A DNA stretch of 64,000 nt from Tenacibaculum singaporense (GCF_003867015.1 NZ_CP032548.1:1865001-1929000); one strand, 5' to 3'. Positions 43,484 to 52,666 are shown, counted from the stretch's first letter. The notes: a model not told the origin generated them from the sequence alone. Translations and numbers: made by a program.

Positions 43484-44320
43484 ATGCTTACAGTAAAATC
43501 ACCTATAGTTTCTGTTGATTGGTTGCGCGATAATTTAAGTGCAGATAACTTAATAGTTCTTGATGCAACTATTCAGAAAGTAGGAGCCAAAACAGATAAT
43601 AAAAAAGAAAAACAGCAGATTAAAAATGCTGTTTTCTTTGATTTAAAGAATGTTTTCTTAGATGATGAAGCGGAATACCCTAATACGATTCCTTCAGAAA
43701 AATATTTTGAAACTGAGGCTCAAAAATTAGGGATAAATAATAATAGCTGTATTGTTGTTTACGATGATTTAGGAGTGTATTCGTCTCCAAGAGTTTGGTG
43801 GTTGTTTAGAGCATTTGGATTTGAAAATATAGCAGTTTTAAATGGAGGCTTACCTTCTTGGAAAGAGGCAGGTTATATGGTTGAGTCTAAAAATGAAAGA
43901 AGATTGCCTGTAGGAAACTTCAAAGCCACCATTAATAGAGATAAAATTAGTATAACAGAGGAAGTGTTAAAAGCTTCTCTTGATAATAAAGTTATATTGG
44001 ATGCTCGTTCCAAAGGAAGGTTTTATGCTACGGAACCAGAACCAAGAAAAGATTTAAGAGGAGGGCATATTCCAAATTCTGTGAGTTTGCCTTATGTAGA
44101 ATTGCAATCAAATGGTAAGATGAAATCGAAAGAAGAGCTTCAGAAAATATTTTCAAAAGTGAATCCAAGTAAAGAAGAAATGATTCTTTCTTGTGGTTCA
44201 GGAATTACAGCATGTATTTTAGCTTTAGGAGCAGAAGAATCAGGAAATATTAACTGTAGTGTATATGACGGTTCTTGGACAGAATGGGCAAGTAGATTAG
44301 AATTGCCTGTTGAAAAATAA
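43484..44320 (+). CDS. Sulfurtransferase (two rhodanese domains, SseA/TST type)
   Basis: 278 residues with two rhodanese domains. The first (about 10-130) is inactive; the second (about 155-275) has the catalytic Cys C237 in LSCGSGITA, the CGSG.TA loop typical of 3-mercaptopyruvate sulfurtransferases rather than the CRxGx[R/T] loop of thiosulfate rhodaneses. Other marks: LDARSKGRFYATEPEPR and RGGHIPNSVSLPY. It moves sulfur to cyanide or thiol acceptors in the cytoplasm. Located 6 nt after the symporter gene, so possibly co-transcribed. Confidence 0.88.
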   Translation: MLTVKSPIVSVDWLRDNLSADNLIVLDATIQKVGAKTDNKKEKQQIKNAVFFDLKNVFLDDEAEYPNTIPSEKYFETEAQKLGINNNSCIVVYDDLGVYSSPRVWWLFRAFGFENIAVLNGGLPSWKEAGYMVESKNERRLPVGNFKATINRDKISITEEVLKASLDNKVILDARSKGRFYATEPEPRKDLRGGHIPNSVSLPYVELQSNGKMKSKEELQKIFSKVNPSKEEMILSCGSGITACILALGAEESGNINCSVYDGSWTEWASRLELPVEK

Positions 44321-44329
44321 CAAACATTT

Positions 44330-44357
44330 AAAAAGCCTCAATATTGAGGCTTTTTTT
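44330..44357. terminator. Bidirectional terminator between convergent genes
   Basis: AAAAGCCTCAA pairs with TTGAGGCTTTT and has T/A flanks. It ends both the sulfurtransferase gene and the minus-strand operon. Confidence 0.9.
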
Positions 44358-44868
44358 ATATCAGTTTTTTGACTTCTTGTTTTAAAAAGGAAATAGCTGT
44401 GTTTGCTGGACTTTCCTGTTGCGAGTAGTCAATTAATACATTTTCACGTAAATCTTTAGCAGTTTCAGAATTCTCTGCTGTATTTCGAAGTTTAGCTATA
44501 ATAGCTAATTTAGCTGCTAAAACAGCTTTCCAACTATCATCAGAAATGTATAATTGCTGTACTAAATTATGTTCAAACTCTTGTTCTATATTACCAATTA
44601 AAAGTTGGAGGTAGTTATCAGTATCATCTCCTATAGGATTTACTCTTAACAGTAATTTTGATGGGTTGATACGCTCACAAAACAATAACATACGCTCATA
44701 AGCTTGTAGTTTTGTGGGTAAACTTTCACGCTTTTTTTCAACTAAAGCATTGAATGTTTTTTCTTTATTGTCTTGTTCAATAAAGCGGCCTAAAATTAAG
44801 TAAGCTACACCGCCAGTTACTAATGCTGGTAGGGCATAAGCAAGCCCTTCAATAATTTTATCTTCCAT
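44356..44868 (-). CDS. Single-helix protein of unknown family, end of the SatD operon
   Basis: 170 residues. One N-terminal membrane helix (about 8-28, LAYALPALVTGGVAYLILG), then a helical cytoplasmic domain with KLQAYERMLLFCERINPSKLLLRV, an acidic stretch DDSWKAVLAAKLAI, and a C-terminal SFLKQEVKKLI. It overlaps the DUF3307 gene by 11 nt, so it is co-translated with it. Probably membrane-bound and a partner of those proteins; function unknown. Confidence 0.65.
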   Translation of the reverse strand: MEDKIIEGLAYALPALVTGGVAYLILGRFIEQDNKEKTFNALVEKKRESLPTKLQAYERMLLFCERINPSKLLLRVNPIGDDTDNYLQLLIGNIEQEFEHNLVQQLYISDDSWKAVLAAKLAIIAKLRNTAENSETAKDLRENVLIDYSQQESPANTAISFLKQEVKKLI

Positions 44869-45571
44869 AATGCGAATATACGAGTCCTGTTAAAATTGCC
44901 AATCCAAAACTTAGTAAAGTTCCAATCAGTACATATTCAGTAAGTTTTCTGTCTTTTGATGCTGTTAAATCTCCAAATCTAAATATAGATTTTGCCGCGA
45001 GTAAAAATCCGACACCAGCCCATTGGTTAATTGCAATAAAAACAAAAATTAATATACGTTCTAAAAAACCAATATACTTACCTGCATTGGCTAACGATTG
45101 TTCTGTTGATTTATTACCTTTTTCTGGATTCCATTTAGAAATTAATGTATTTATAATAATAGACGAAGTATAAGTGACAAAAATTAAACAAGCAAAAAGT
45201 AATAAGTTTTGTTGGGTTAAAATAGCATCTGTACTAATTTTAAAAGGAGAGTATATATATGTGGCTAAAACCAAAAAGAATATATGTAAAGCTTGATCTA
45301 AAAAGAAAAATAGACGTTTGTTCTTTTTCTTTTGAAAATATAGTTTTCCAAGATCAATTAAATAATGAGAAATAATTACAAGTAAAAAAGCACTCCAGTA
45401 TGTAGAGTTGAATTGTAATAATAATAGTAATAAAATAGCATGAACAACTATGTGAGCATAGAGTTTAATAGATTTTATTTTCTTTTTCTCCTTATCTTTT
45501 ACCCAATTTTTAGGTTGAAATACAAAATCACCCAGTAAGTGAGCAACGAGTAGTTTTAAAAACAGTATCAT
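44858..45571 (-). CDS. DUF3307 membrane protein
   Basis: 237 residues. The N-terminal half is the DUF3307 domain: LVAHLLGDFVFQPKNWVKDK, HIVVHAILLLLLLQF, ISHYLIDLGKLYFQ, including H-x-x-x-D-like clusters in membrane helices. Three further helices follow (about 95-115, 125-150, 175-205). It overlaps the upstream SatD-like gene by 4 nt (ATGA-type coupling). DUF3307 next to SatD is a pairing I recall in other bacteria. Function unknown. Confidence 0.8.
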   Translation of the reverse strand: MILFLKLLVAHLLGDFVFQPKNWVKDKEKKKIKSIKLYAHIVVHAILLLLLLQFNSTYWSAFLLVIISHYLIDLGKLYFQKKKNKRLFFFLDQALHIFFLVLATYIYSPFKISTDAILTQQNLLLFACLIFVTYTSSIIINTLISKWNPEKGNKSTEQSLANAGKYIGFLERILIFVFIAINQWAGVGFLLAAKSIFRFGDLTASKDRKLTEYVLIGTLLSFGLAILTGLVYSHYGR

Positions 45572-46185
45572 AGTTTAGTTAGTTTCTGATTCATAAGTTT
45601 TCTATAACGTTTTTCTAGTTTCATAATTTCATCAAAACCGGAACGTTTTCTTCGTTCACTGGCGCTACTTTCTGAAATAGCTAGCTTTTTAGCGATGATT
45701 TTTTGAGTAGACTCAGGATTCTGTAGAGACATATTCACAAAAGCAGCTGAGTTGGTTGTCCAACTGTCCATTATTAACAAACTTAAGCCTAAAGAAACTT
45801 CAAACTCGTCGTTAATATCTTCCCAAGGAGTTTTCAAAGCTAAATTTTGCTTTTTAAGTAAATAATCAAAAGCATATCCAGAATTTATAAAAGCTTCACC
45901 GTTGGCTTCGGTAATTTTTTCTGTATCAAAACTTTTATTACCGATACCAATAGCTAAACGAATGTCTAAATCTTTTATTTTTTTAATAGTAGATTTTAGC
46001 TTAAAAGTAAAAAGAAGAGCTTCTGCAATATTTTCAATTTCAATTTGAAAACTATCTCCGCGAAAAAGCTCCCACGTTTTCGGTGTTTTTCCGATAGTAT
46101 TGAAGGATTCTTTCAGTACAGGAAGCCATGTTTCAGCAGAAACACCTCTAGAGTTTATAATATCACCAGTAATTACACTTGTCAT
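45568..46185 (-). CDS. SatD-family protein with C-terminal winged helix
   Basis: 205 residues. N-terminus MTSVITGDIINSRG, then ELFRGDSFQIEI, the SatD (PF16264) signature with a nucleotidyl-cyclase-like fold; DIRLAIGIGNKSF follows. The last 70 residues (FVNMSLQNPESTQKIIAKKL, SESSASERRKRSGFDEIMK) form a helix-turn-helix with recognition helix SSASERRKR. So it may bind DNA. It is first of the three-gene minus-strand operon. Two copies of an ATTCGGGTTTTA motif lie upstream and could be its binding sites; that is inferred. Confidence 0.7.
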   Translation of the reverse strand: MTSVITGDIINSRGVSAETWLPVLKESFNTIGKTPKTWELFRGDSFQIEIENIAEALLFTFKLKSTIKKIKDLDIRLAIGIGNKSFDTEKITEANGEAFINSGYAFDYLLKKQNLALKTPWEDINDEFEVSLGLSLLIMDSWTTNSAAFVNMSLQNPESTQKIIAKKLAISESSASERRKRSGFDEIMKLEKRYRKLMNQKLTKL

Positions 46186-46234
46186 GTATTCAATTTTTAG
46201 TAAAAATAGGCTTTCAAATTGAAAATCCCAAACA

Positions 46235-46310
46235 ATTCGGGTTTTAAAACGAATATTAAAAAATAAGGGTTATAAGACGAATTATTGTTGATTCGGGTTT
46301 TAGCTTGAAT
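46235..46310. repeat. Two direct copies of ATTCGGGTTTTAnnnnGAAT between divergent genes
   Basis: Copies at 46235-46254 and 46291-46310 differ in a few bases only. Each is near-palindromic (ATTCG...CGAAT in the first). They lie between the SatD-like operon start (46185) and the helicase gene (46415), as expected for a shared operator. Confidence 0.5.
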
Positions 46311-46414
46311 TTATAGGATTAAAAATTAGTGAATAAAAAAAAGGGTAGAATCTTTAAAAAACCTAAAAGATTGGTTAATTTTCCATTTTTAAAATACTTT
46401 CAATATAATTTCCA

Positions 46415-48745
46415 TTGAATACTTATTTAGAGCAACTTAACGAACCACAGAGAGCAGCTGTTTTACAAAAAGACGGCCCAATGATAATTATAGCAGGAGC
46501 AGGATCGGGTAAAACGAGAGTGCTGACTTATAAAATTGCTTATTTAATGGAGCAAGGAGTGGATGCTTTTAACATTTTGTCGTTAACATTTACCAACAAG
46601 GCTGCCCGTGAAATGAAAGATCGTATTGGTAAAGTAGTAGGTTATAGCGAAGCTAAAAACCTTTGGATGGGAACTTTCCACTCAGTTTTTGCACGTATTT
46701 TACGCTCTGAAGCTGATCGGTTAGGCTATCCATCAAACTTCACCATTTACGATACACAAGATTCAGTTCGATTGATAACGGCGATTATCAAAGAAATGAA
46801 TTTGGATAAAGATCGATACAAACCAAAACAAATTTTAAGCAGAATATCGTCTTTTAAAAACAGCTTAATTACGGTTAGAGCGTATTTTAATAACTCTGAT
46901 TTACAACAAGCCGATTTAGAAGCAAGTAGACCGAGAACAGGTGATATCTATAAAGAATATGTAGATAGATGTTTTAAATCTGGAGCGATGGATTTTGACG
47001 ATTTATTATTGCGTACCAATGAATTATTAGCTCGTTTCCCAGATGTGTTGGCAAAATATCAAGATCGTTTCCGATATATTTTGGTAGATGAGTACCAAGA
47101 TACCAACCATTCGCAGTATTTAATTGTACGTGCGTTGGCAGATCGCTTTCAGAATATTTGTGTAGTAGGAGATGATTCGCAAAGTATTTACGGATTCCGT
47201 GGAGCGAATATTCAAAATATCTTGAACTTCCAGAAGGATTACCCAGATGTAAAAACGTTTAAGTTAGAACAAAATTACCGTTCAACAAGTAACATCGTAC
47301 GTGCAGCGAATAGTGTAATTGATAAGAATAAAACGAAGCTAGATAAAGAAATTTGGACAGCTAACGATGCAGGAGATAGTGTGAAGGTAATGCGTACAAT
47401 TTCTGATGGAGAAGAAGGACGTTTCGTAGCTCAATCTATTTGGGAAAACCAAATGAATCATCAGTTAACAAGCGATCAATTTGCCGTTCTATACCGTACC
47501 AATGCACAATCGAGAGCGATAGAAGATGCATTGCGTAAAAAAGATATTAAGTATAAAATTTACGGAGGTATTTCATTCTACCAACGTAAAGAAATTAAAG
47601 ATTTACTATCGTATTTACGAATTTTAATCAACCCGAATGATGAGGAAGCATTAAAGCGTATTATTAACTACCCAGCAAGGGGAATTGGAGCTACAACGTT
47701 AGATAAACTAACAATTGCAGCGAATCATTATAAAAAATCAATGTTTGATATTTTAAAGAATATCAATACAGTAGATATTAATCTTAACTCTGGAACTAAA
47801 ACAAAGTTGCAGAATTTTGTAAACATGATTCAGCGTTTTCAAATTGAAGCACAAACAAAAAATGCTTTTGAAATTGCTGATTTGGTGGTGAAGCAAACGC
47901 AATTAGTTAAAGATTTACAAAAAGATGGAACTCCAGAAGGCGTTAATAAGGTTGAAAACGTTCAAGAACTTTTAAACGGAATAAAAGACTTTATTACCGA
48001 TAAAATAGAAACAGGAGAAGACGCATCGTTAACTTCATTTTTAGAAGACGTCGCACTAGCCACTGATTTTGATTCCGATAAACAAGATGAAGAACCTAGA
48101 GTTTCACTAATGACGATTCACTTGTCAAAAGGATTAGAGTTTCCTTACGTATACATTGTAGGTTTAGAAGAGAGTTTATTCCCTTCAGCAATGAGTATGA
48201 ATACTCGCAGTGAATTAGAAGAAGAACGTCGTTTGTTTTATGTAGCGTTAACAAGAGCAGAAAAAGGAGCTTATTTAACCTATGCACAAACACGTTATCG
48301 TTGGGGAAAATTAACTGATGGTGAACCAAGTAGGTTTTTAGAAGAAATTGATGATCAGTATTTAGAGTACTTAACGCCAAAAGTACCTGAACCGTCAGCA
48401 AATAGGTTTATAGATGCTAGTTTGTTTGAAGACGATTCACCCAAAAAAATACGTTTTCAGAAACCAATTCAAAAAAAGAGAAAGGAATTCTTAGCAAAGA
48501 AGGAAAAACCAAATATGGTTCCTCCAAAAAGTAAAATGAAGAAGGTTTCAGAAATGAGTCCGAAAATGAATTTGTTTGATGGAGAAATCACAGTAGGAAA
48601 CGTAGTAGAGCATAACCGTTTTGGTACTGGAAAAGTACTAGCTTTAGAAGGTAAAGGACCCAATAAAAAAGCAGAAATAGAGTTTAGTACCGTAGGTAAA
48701 AAGAAATTATTGTTACAATTTGCAAAATTGAAAGTAATCGGGTAG
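46415..48745 (+). CDS. uvrD: UvrD/PcrA-family ATP-dependent DNA helicase (TTG start)
   Basis: 776 residues. Starts at TTG 46415 (NTYLEQLNEPQRAAVLQ), the usual N-terminus of this family, and no ATG fits. SF1 motifs: Walker A GAGSGKT (28-34), SLTFTNKAAREM, motif II LVDEYQDTN, QSIYGFRGA, EQNYRST and VALTRAEKGAY. A C-terminal tail (KKVSEMSPKMNLFDGEITVG, then a Tudor-like end GNVVEHNRFGTGKVL) matches PcrA/UvrD of Bacteroidota. Role in repair and removal of blocked polymerases. Named UvrD/PcrA because the two are not separable here. Confidence 0.92.
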   Translation: MNTYLEQLNEPQRAAVLQKDGPMIIIAGAGSGKTRVLTYKIAYLMEQGVDAFNILSLTFTNKAAREMKDRIGKVVGYSEAKNLWMGTFHSVFARILRSEADRLGYPSNFTIYDTQDSVRLITAIIKEMNLDKDRYKPKQILSRISSFKNSLITVRAYFNNSDLQQADLEASRPRTGDIYKEYVDRCFKSGAMDFDDLLLRTNELLARFPDVLAKYQDRFRYILVDEYQDTNHSQYLIVRALADRFQNICVVGDDSQSIYGFRGANIQNILNFQKDYPDVKTFKLEQNYRSTSNIVRAANSVIDKNKTKLDKEIWTANDAGDSVKVMRTISDGEEGRFVAQSIWENQMNHQLTSDQFAVLYRTNAQSRAIEDALRKKDIKYKIYGGISFYQRKEIKDLLSYLRILINPNDEEALKRIINYPARGIGATTLDKLTIAANHYKKSMFDILKNINTVDINLNSGTKTKLQNFVNMIQRFQIEAQTKNAFEIADLVVKQTQLVKDLQKDGTPEGVNKVENVQELLNGIKDFITDKIETGEDASLTSFLEDVALATDFDSDKQDEEPRVSLMTIHLSKGLEFPYVYIVGLEESLFPSAMSMNTRSELEEERRLFYVALTRAEKGAYLTYAQTRYRWGKLTDGEPSRFLEEIDDQYLEYLTPKVPEPSANRFIDASLFEDDSPKKIRFQKPIQKKRKEFLAKKEKPNMVPPKSKMKKVSEMSPKMNLFDGEITVGNVVEHNRFGTGKVLALEGKGPNKKAEIEFSTVGKKKLLLQFAKLKVIG

Positions 48746-48791
48746 TTAATTCATAATAATTACCTATTTTGCATAGATAAAATATAGAGAA

Positions 48792-49424
48792 ATGACGTTT
48801 GATTTAGAATACAATTCGAAAAGATCCAAATTAATCATCCCAGAATATGGGAGGCATATACAAAAGCTAGTGAATCATTGTATCGCTTTAGAAGATAAAG
48901 AAGAACGAAATACAATGGCTAAAGCTATTATTGATGTAATGGGTAATTTACAACCTCACTTACGTGATGTGCCTGATTTTAAGCATAAACTTTGGGATCA
49001 GTTACATATAATGGCAGATTTTCAGTTAGATGTAGATTCTCCATATGAAACACCTTCAAAGGAAGAGTTACAAGAATCTCCTGAGCGATTACCATATCCA
49101 AAATCAGCATCAAAGTATCGTTTTTATGGTACAAATATTCAAACCATGATTGATGTTGCTTTAACATGGGAAGAAGGAGATATGAAAGAAGCTTTGGTAT
49201 TTACCATTGCTAATCATATGAAAAAATGCTATTTGAACTGGAATAAAGATACAGTTGAAGATAGCGTTATTTTTGACCATTTATATGAATTATCTGATGG
49301 AAAAATAGATATACGTAACACAGAAGAAGACCTTACAGATAGTAAGAGTTTGTTAAGGAAAAGAGGAGGTCAAGGGCAACACAAATCAAAAGGAAAAACA
49401 AATACTAAATACAGAAAAAAGTAA
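48792..49424 (+). CDS. DUF4290 protein
   Basis: 210 residues. The motif YGRHIQKLVNHCIALEDKEERN (in part) and GNLQPHLRDVPDFKHKLWDQL is typical of DUF4290, a Bacteroidota family. C-terminal Lys/Gly-rich tail (GGQGQHKSKGKTNTKYRKK) is disordered and basic. No export signal. It ends one nt before the murA start, as usual for this pair, so they are co-transcribed. Function unknown. Confidence 0.85.
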   Translation: MTFDLEYNSKRSKLIIPEYGRHIQKLVNHCIALEDKEERNTMAKAIIDVMGNLQPHLRDVPDFKHKLWDQLHIMADFQLDVDSPYETPSKEELQESPERLPYPKSASKYRFYGTNIQTMIDVALTWEEGDMKEALVFTIANHMKKCYLNWNKDTVEDSVIFDHLYELSDGKIDIRNTEEDLTDSKSLLRKRGGQGQHKSKGKTNTKYRKK

Positions 49425-50738
49425 ATGGCATCATTTAAAATAGAAGGAGGTCACAAATTAAAAGGAACAATAACACCACAAGGAGCAAAAAATGAAGCAT
49501 TACAGGTAATATGTGCGGTGTTGTTAACGTCAGAAAAAGTAATTATAAATAATGTTCCTGATATTATTGATGTTAATAAACTGATTTTTATTTTAGGAGA
49601 ATTAGGAGTTAAAATAGAAAAACTTTCTAAAAACTCGTATAGTTTTCAAGCAGACGATATCAATTTAAAATATCTAGAGTCACCAGAATTTAAAAGAGAT
49701 GGAAGCTCTTTAAGAGGTTCTATCATGATTGTTGGTCCGTTATTGGCTCGCTTTGGAAAAGGATATATTCCACGACCAGGAGGTGATAAAATTGGACGTC
49801 GTCGTCTAGATACTCACTTTGAAGGATTCATCAATTTAGGGGCAAAATTCCGATATAATCGTGAAGAATATTTCTACGGTGTAGAAACAGAAACAGGATT
49901 GGTAGGTGCAGAGATGTTGTTAGATGAAGCTTCGGTAACTGGTACAGCAAATATTATTATGGCTGCAGTATTGGCTAAAGGAACCACAACAATATATAAC
50001 GCAGCTTGCGAGCCATATATTCAGCAATTATCAAAAATGCTGAATTCAATGGGAGCAAAAATTTCGGGAGTAGGCTCTAATTTACTTACGATTGAAGGAG
50101 TAGAAACTCTAGGAGGTTGTGAACATACCATATTACCAGATATGATTGAGATTGGTAGTTGGATAGGTATGGCAGCTATGACACGTTCTGAATTGACAAT
50201 TAAGGATGTAAGTTGGGACGATTTAGGGCAAATTCCTAATGTATTTAGAAAACTTGGAATTCAGTTAGAAAGAAAAGGAGATGATATTTACATACCAGAA
50301 CAAGAAAGCTACGAAATTCAAAGTTATATTGACGGATCAGTATTAACTGTAGCAGACGCGCCATGGCCTGGGTTTACACCAGATTTGTTAAGTATTGTAT
50401 TGGTAGTTGCCACACAAGCAAAAGGAACCGTACTAATTCACCAAAAAATGTTTGAAAGCCGTTTATTCTTTGTTGATAAATTAATCGATATGGGGGCTAA
50501 GGTAATTTTATGCGATCCTCATAGAGCTACTGTAATCGGTCATGATTTTAAATCACAGTTAAAGGCAACTAAAATGACGTCTCCAGATATTCGTGCAGGT
50601 ATCTCGCTATTAATAGCAGCGCTTTCTGCTAAAGGAACGAGTATTATTAATAATATTGAACAAATTGATAGAGGTTACGAAGATATTGAAGCACGTTTAA
50701 AGTCAATTGGAGCAAAGATTGAGAGAATTGATAGCTAA
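49425..50738 (+). CDS. murA: UDP-N-acetylglucosamine 1-carboxyvinyltransferase (MurA) with Asp in place of the catalytic Cys
   Basis: 437 residues. EPT synthase fold: QGAKNEALQVICAVLLT at the start and the loop RPGGDKIGRRRLDTHFEGF. MurA adds phosphoenolpyruvate to UDP-GlcNAc, the first committed step of peptidoglycan synthesis. At the position of E. coli Cys115 (GGCAIGARPVD) this protein has Asp121 (GGDKIGRRRLD). That Cys-to-Asp change occurs naturally in several groups, and it removes the thiol that fosfomycin alkylates. DUF4290 gene lies one nt upstream; terminator downstream. Confidence 0.92.
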   Translation: MASFKIEGGHKLKGTITPQGAKNEALQVICAVLLTSEKVIINNVPDIIDVNKLIFILGELGVKIEKLSKNSYSFQADDINLKYLESPEFKRDGSSLRGSIMIVGPLLARFGKGYIPRPGGDKIGRRRLDTHFEGFINLGAKFRYNREEYFYGVETETGLVGAEMLLDEASVTGTANIIMAAVLAKGTTTIYNAACEPYIQQLSKMLNSMGAKISGVGSNLLTIEGVETLGGCEHTILPDMIEIGSWIGMAAMTRSELTIKDVSWDDLGQIPNVFRKLGIQLERKGDDIYIPEQESYEIQSYIDGSVLTVADAPWPGFTPDLLSIVLVVATQAKGTVLIHQKMFESRLFFVDKLIDMGAKVILCDPHRATVIGHDFKSQLKATKMTSPDIRAGISLLIAALSAKGTSIINNIEQIDRGYEDIEARLKSIGAKIERIDS

Positions 50739-50763
50739 TAAAAAAGCAACAAGAAATAAATAT

Positions 50764-50796
50764 AAATCCCAAATCAATTGATTTGGGATTTTTTTA
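50764..50796 (+). terminator. Intrinsic terminator after murA
   Basis: AAATCCCAAATCAA (50764-50777) pairs perfectly with TTGATTTGGGATTT (50778-50791), followed by more T. Confidence 0.9.
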
Positions 50797-50872
50797 TGAC
50801 GAAAAAATTTAAAAACACAGTGTAATTAAAAGAAACATGTTTCGACTAAGGCATTTAATTTTAATCAATATT

Positions 50873-51637
50873 ATGAAAACAAGAATAATACTTGTAATAT
50901 TATTACTTCAAGTAACAATTTTCACAGCGCAAGAAAACTCTCAAACTTTTACATCTTCAATAGAAAAAGCTCATAAAAAGGATATGTTTATGAGTCATAA
51001 ATATCTTAAATATACTATTGACGTTACTTTTGGAGGGAAAAAGCATTTAAAAGGAGTTATTACGCAAGAACCAGGAGGAGGAAAAATAAAAATAGAGAAA
51101 GAAGATGGTTCGCTTATTATTTTTGATGGAAAAGAAGTGTATTCGCTAGGAATAAAAGAAAAGGATATGGCAACAGCTCGTTTTGATATTTTTACATGGT
51201 CTTATTTCCTAGGTTTACCATATAAATTAAATGATCAGGGTACTATTTGGTCTGATTTTAATAAGAATAAATGGGGAAAAGAAAAGTTAATGACTGGAAA
51301 GTTAACTTTTGCATCAGGAACTGGAGATGCGCCAGATGATTGGTATGTGATATATAAAAATACTGAAACAAACGTATTGGAAGGAGCAGCATATATTGTG
51401 ACCTTTGGAAAAGGGAAAGAAAAAGCAGAAAAAGAACCTCATGCTATTAAGTACAATCAATTTAAACAAGTAAACTCAGTATCAATCGCTACAAATTGGA
51501 CATTTCATATGTGGTCGTTAAAAAACGGATATGAAGAGCAAATTGGGGAAGCAAAATTATCTAATATAAAATTTATTAAAGAAGCAGAATTTATTGTGCC
51601 TACCAAGGCTAAAATAGTTAAGACGTTATCAAACTAA
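50873..51637 (+). CDS. DUF6503-like secreted protein
   Basis: 254 residues from ATG 50873 (MKTRIILVILLLQVTIFTAQ), which gives a clean signal peptide; an upstream Met at 50837 would precede it. The beta-rich fold resembles LolA-like lipid-binding proteins: YTIDVTFGGKKHLKGVITQE, KIKIEKEDGSLIIFDGKEV, TNVLEGAAYIVTFG. DUF6503 proteins of flavobacteria read the same way. Likely periplasmic; ligand unknown. It ends near a terminator shared with the convergent RiPP gene. Confidence 0.65.
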   Translation: MKTRIILVILLLQVTIFTAQENSQTFTSSIEKAHKKDMFMSHKYLKYTIDVTFGGKKHLKGVITQEPGGGKIKIEKEDGSLIIFDGKEVYSLGIKEKDMATARFDIFTWSYFLGLPYKLNDQGTIWSDFNKNKWGKEKLMTGKLTFASGTGDAPDDWYVIYKNTETNVLEGAAYIVTFGKGKEKAEKEPHAIKYNQFKQVNSVSIATNWTFHMWSLKNGYEEQIGEAKLSNIKFIKEAEFIVPTKAKIVKTLSN

Positions 51638-51652
51638 TTAAGTAGAAGAAAT

Positions 51653-51685
51653 AAAAAAGCTGTTATCGTTTAGATAACAGCTTTT
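51653..51685. terminator. Bidirectional terminator between convergent genes
   Basis: AAAAGCTGTTATC pairs with GATAACAGCTTTT around GTTTA; A- and T-runs on the two sides. Confidence 0.9.
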
Positions 51686-51701
51686 CTTTATGCTTTAACT
51701 T

Positions 51702-51893
51702 TTACATTTCTTCATTACATGTATATTCTTGCGTACAAGCAAAATATTGATGACAATAAATAGGACCTGTAACGCTTCCAGAGCAATCACATCCACATTT
51801 ACTAAGATCAATAGCAGCACCACCTGTTAAGTTCTTTTGTTGGTTTTTTGAAAGAACGGTAACTCCTGAAATGTTTAAAAAATTCTGTTTCAT
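51702..51893 (-). CDS. RiPP precursor-like peptide (double-Gly leader)
   Basis: 63 residues. The leader ends in VTVLSKNQQKNLTGG, the L-SK-x-QQK-x-(L/I)-x-GG pattern of Bacteroidota natural-product precursors. The core AAIDLSKCGCDCSG...YCHQYFACTQEYTCNEEM has six Cys, four in pairs CxC/CxxxxC spacing and suited to thioether or disulfide modification. No radical SAM enzyme, LanB/C, protease or exporter gene is seen in the window, so maturation must use enzymes elsewhere if it happens. Single gene with the convergent DUF6503-like gene; terminator shared. Confidence 0.7.
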   Translation of the reverse strand: MKQNFLNISGVTVLSKNQQKNLTGGAAIDLSKCGCDCSGSVTGPIYCHQYFACTQEYTCNEEM

Positions 51894-51960
51894 AATGAGG
51901 GACTTTTTTTATGTTATAAATTAATTAATAAAAATTTCTTAAATATATAGTTTTGAAATC

Positions 51961-51989
51961 TTTGAACAAAAGATAAATGTATTTTTTTG
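51961..51989 (+). promoter_or_regulatory. Candidate promoter of grpE-dnaJ
   Basis: TTTG at 51961-51964 and a T-rich -7-like TATTTTTTTG at 51980-51989, a weak match to TAnnTTTG. About 100 nt before the GrpE start. Confidence 0.35.
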
Positions 51990-52090
51990 CACCTTATACC
52001 ATGAGTTTCTTTGAGAAGTTATGCTACAATGTCATTATGACACATTTCTTTTATTGGCAGTATTATTGTTAATCAAAAAGTGTTAAATAC

Positions 52091-52666
52091 ATGAAACGAT
52101 TTACAATGAGTAAAGATCAATATACAAAAGAAGACGAAATTAACGACGCTGTTAAAAATGGCGACTTAGGAGAGAATCAAGAAGAAACTCAGGAAAATAA
52201 AGAGGTTGAGGCAAAAGAAGAGCCAACTGCAGAAGAATTAATTCAAGCAGAGAAAGATAAATATCTGCGATTATTTGCAGAGTTTGAAAACTATAAAAAA
52301 CGTACTTCAAAAGAACGTATTGAACTTTTTAAAACTGCAAGTCAAGAATTAATGACAGCTTTACTGCCAATTATGGATGATTTTGATAGAGGTTTGGCAG
52401 AAATTAAAAAAACAGAAGACTCTGAGTTATTAAAAGGAATGGAGCTTATTAATAATAAGTTTAAAAATACCTTAACTCAAAAAGGGTTAACTGAAATAGA
52501 AGTAAAACCAGGAGATGATTTTGATGCAGAAGTTCATGATGCAATAACACAAATACCAGCACCTTCAGATGATTTAAAAGGAAAGATTATAGATTGTGTG
52601 GAGAAAGGATATAAGCTAGGAGATAAAATTATTCGTCACCCTAAAGTAGTAATGGGGCAAGCGTAA
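52091..52666 (+). CDS. grpE: Nucleotide exchange factor GrpE
   Basis: 191 residues. An acidic N-terminus (EDEINDAVKNGDLGENQEE) is followed by a long helix with AEFENYKKRTSKERIELF, then LLPIMDDFDRGLAEI and the beta-domain PGDDFDAEVHDAI, KGYKLGDKIIRHPKVVMG. It releases ADP from DnaK. A second Met (MSKDQYTKE) lies at 52106 and is an alternative start. dnaJ follows after about 70 nt on the same strand; no dnaK is in the window. Confidence 0.93.
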   Translation: MKRFTMSKDQYTKEDEINDAVKNGDLGENQEETQENKEVEAKEEPTAEELIQAEKDKYLRLFAEFENYKKRTSKERIELFKTASQELMTALLPIMDDFDRGLAEIKKTEDSELLKGMELINNKFKNTLTQKGLTEIEVKPGDDFDAEVHDAITQIPAPSDDLKGKIIDCVEKGYKLGDKIIRHPKVVMGQA

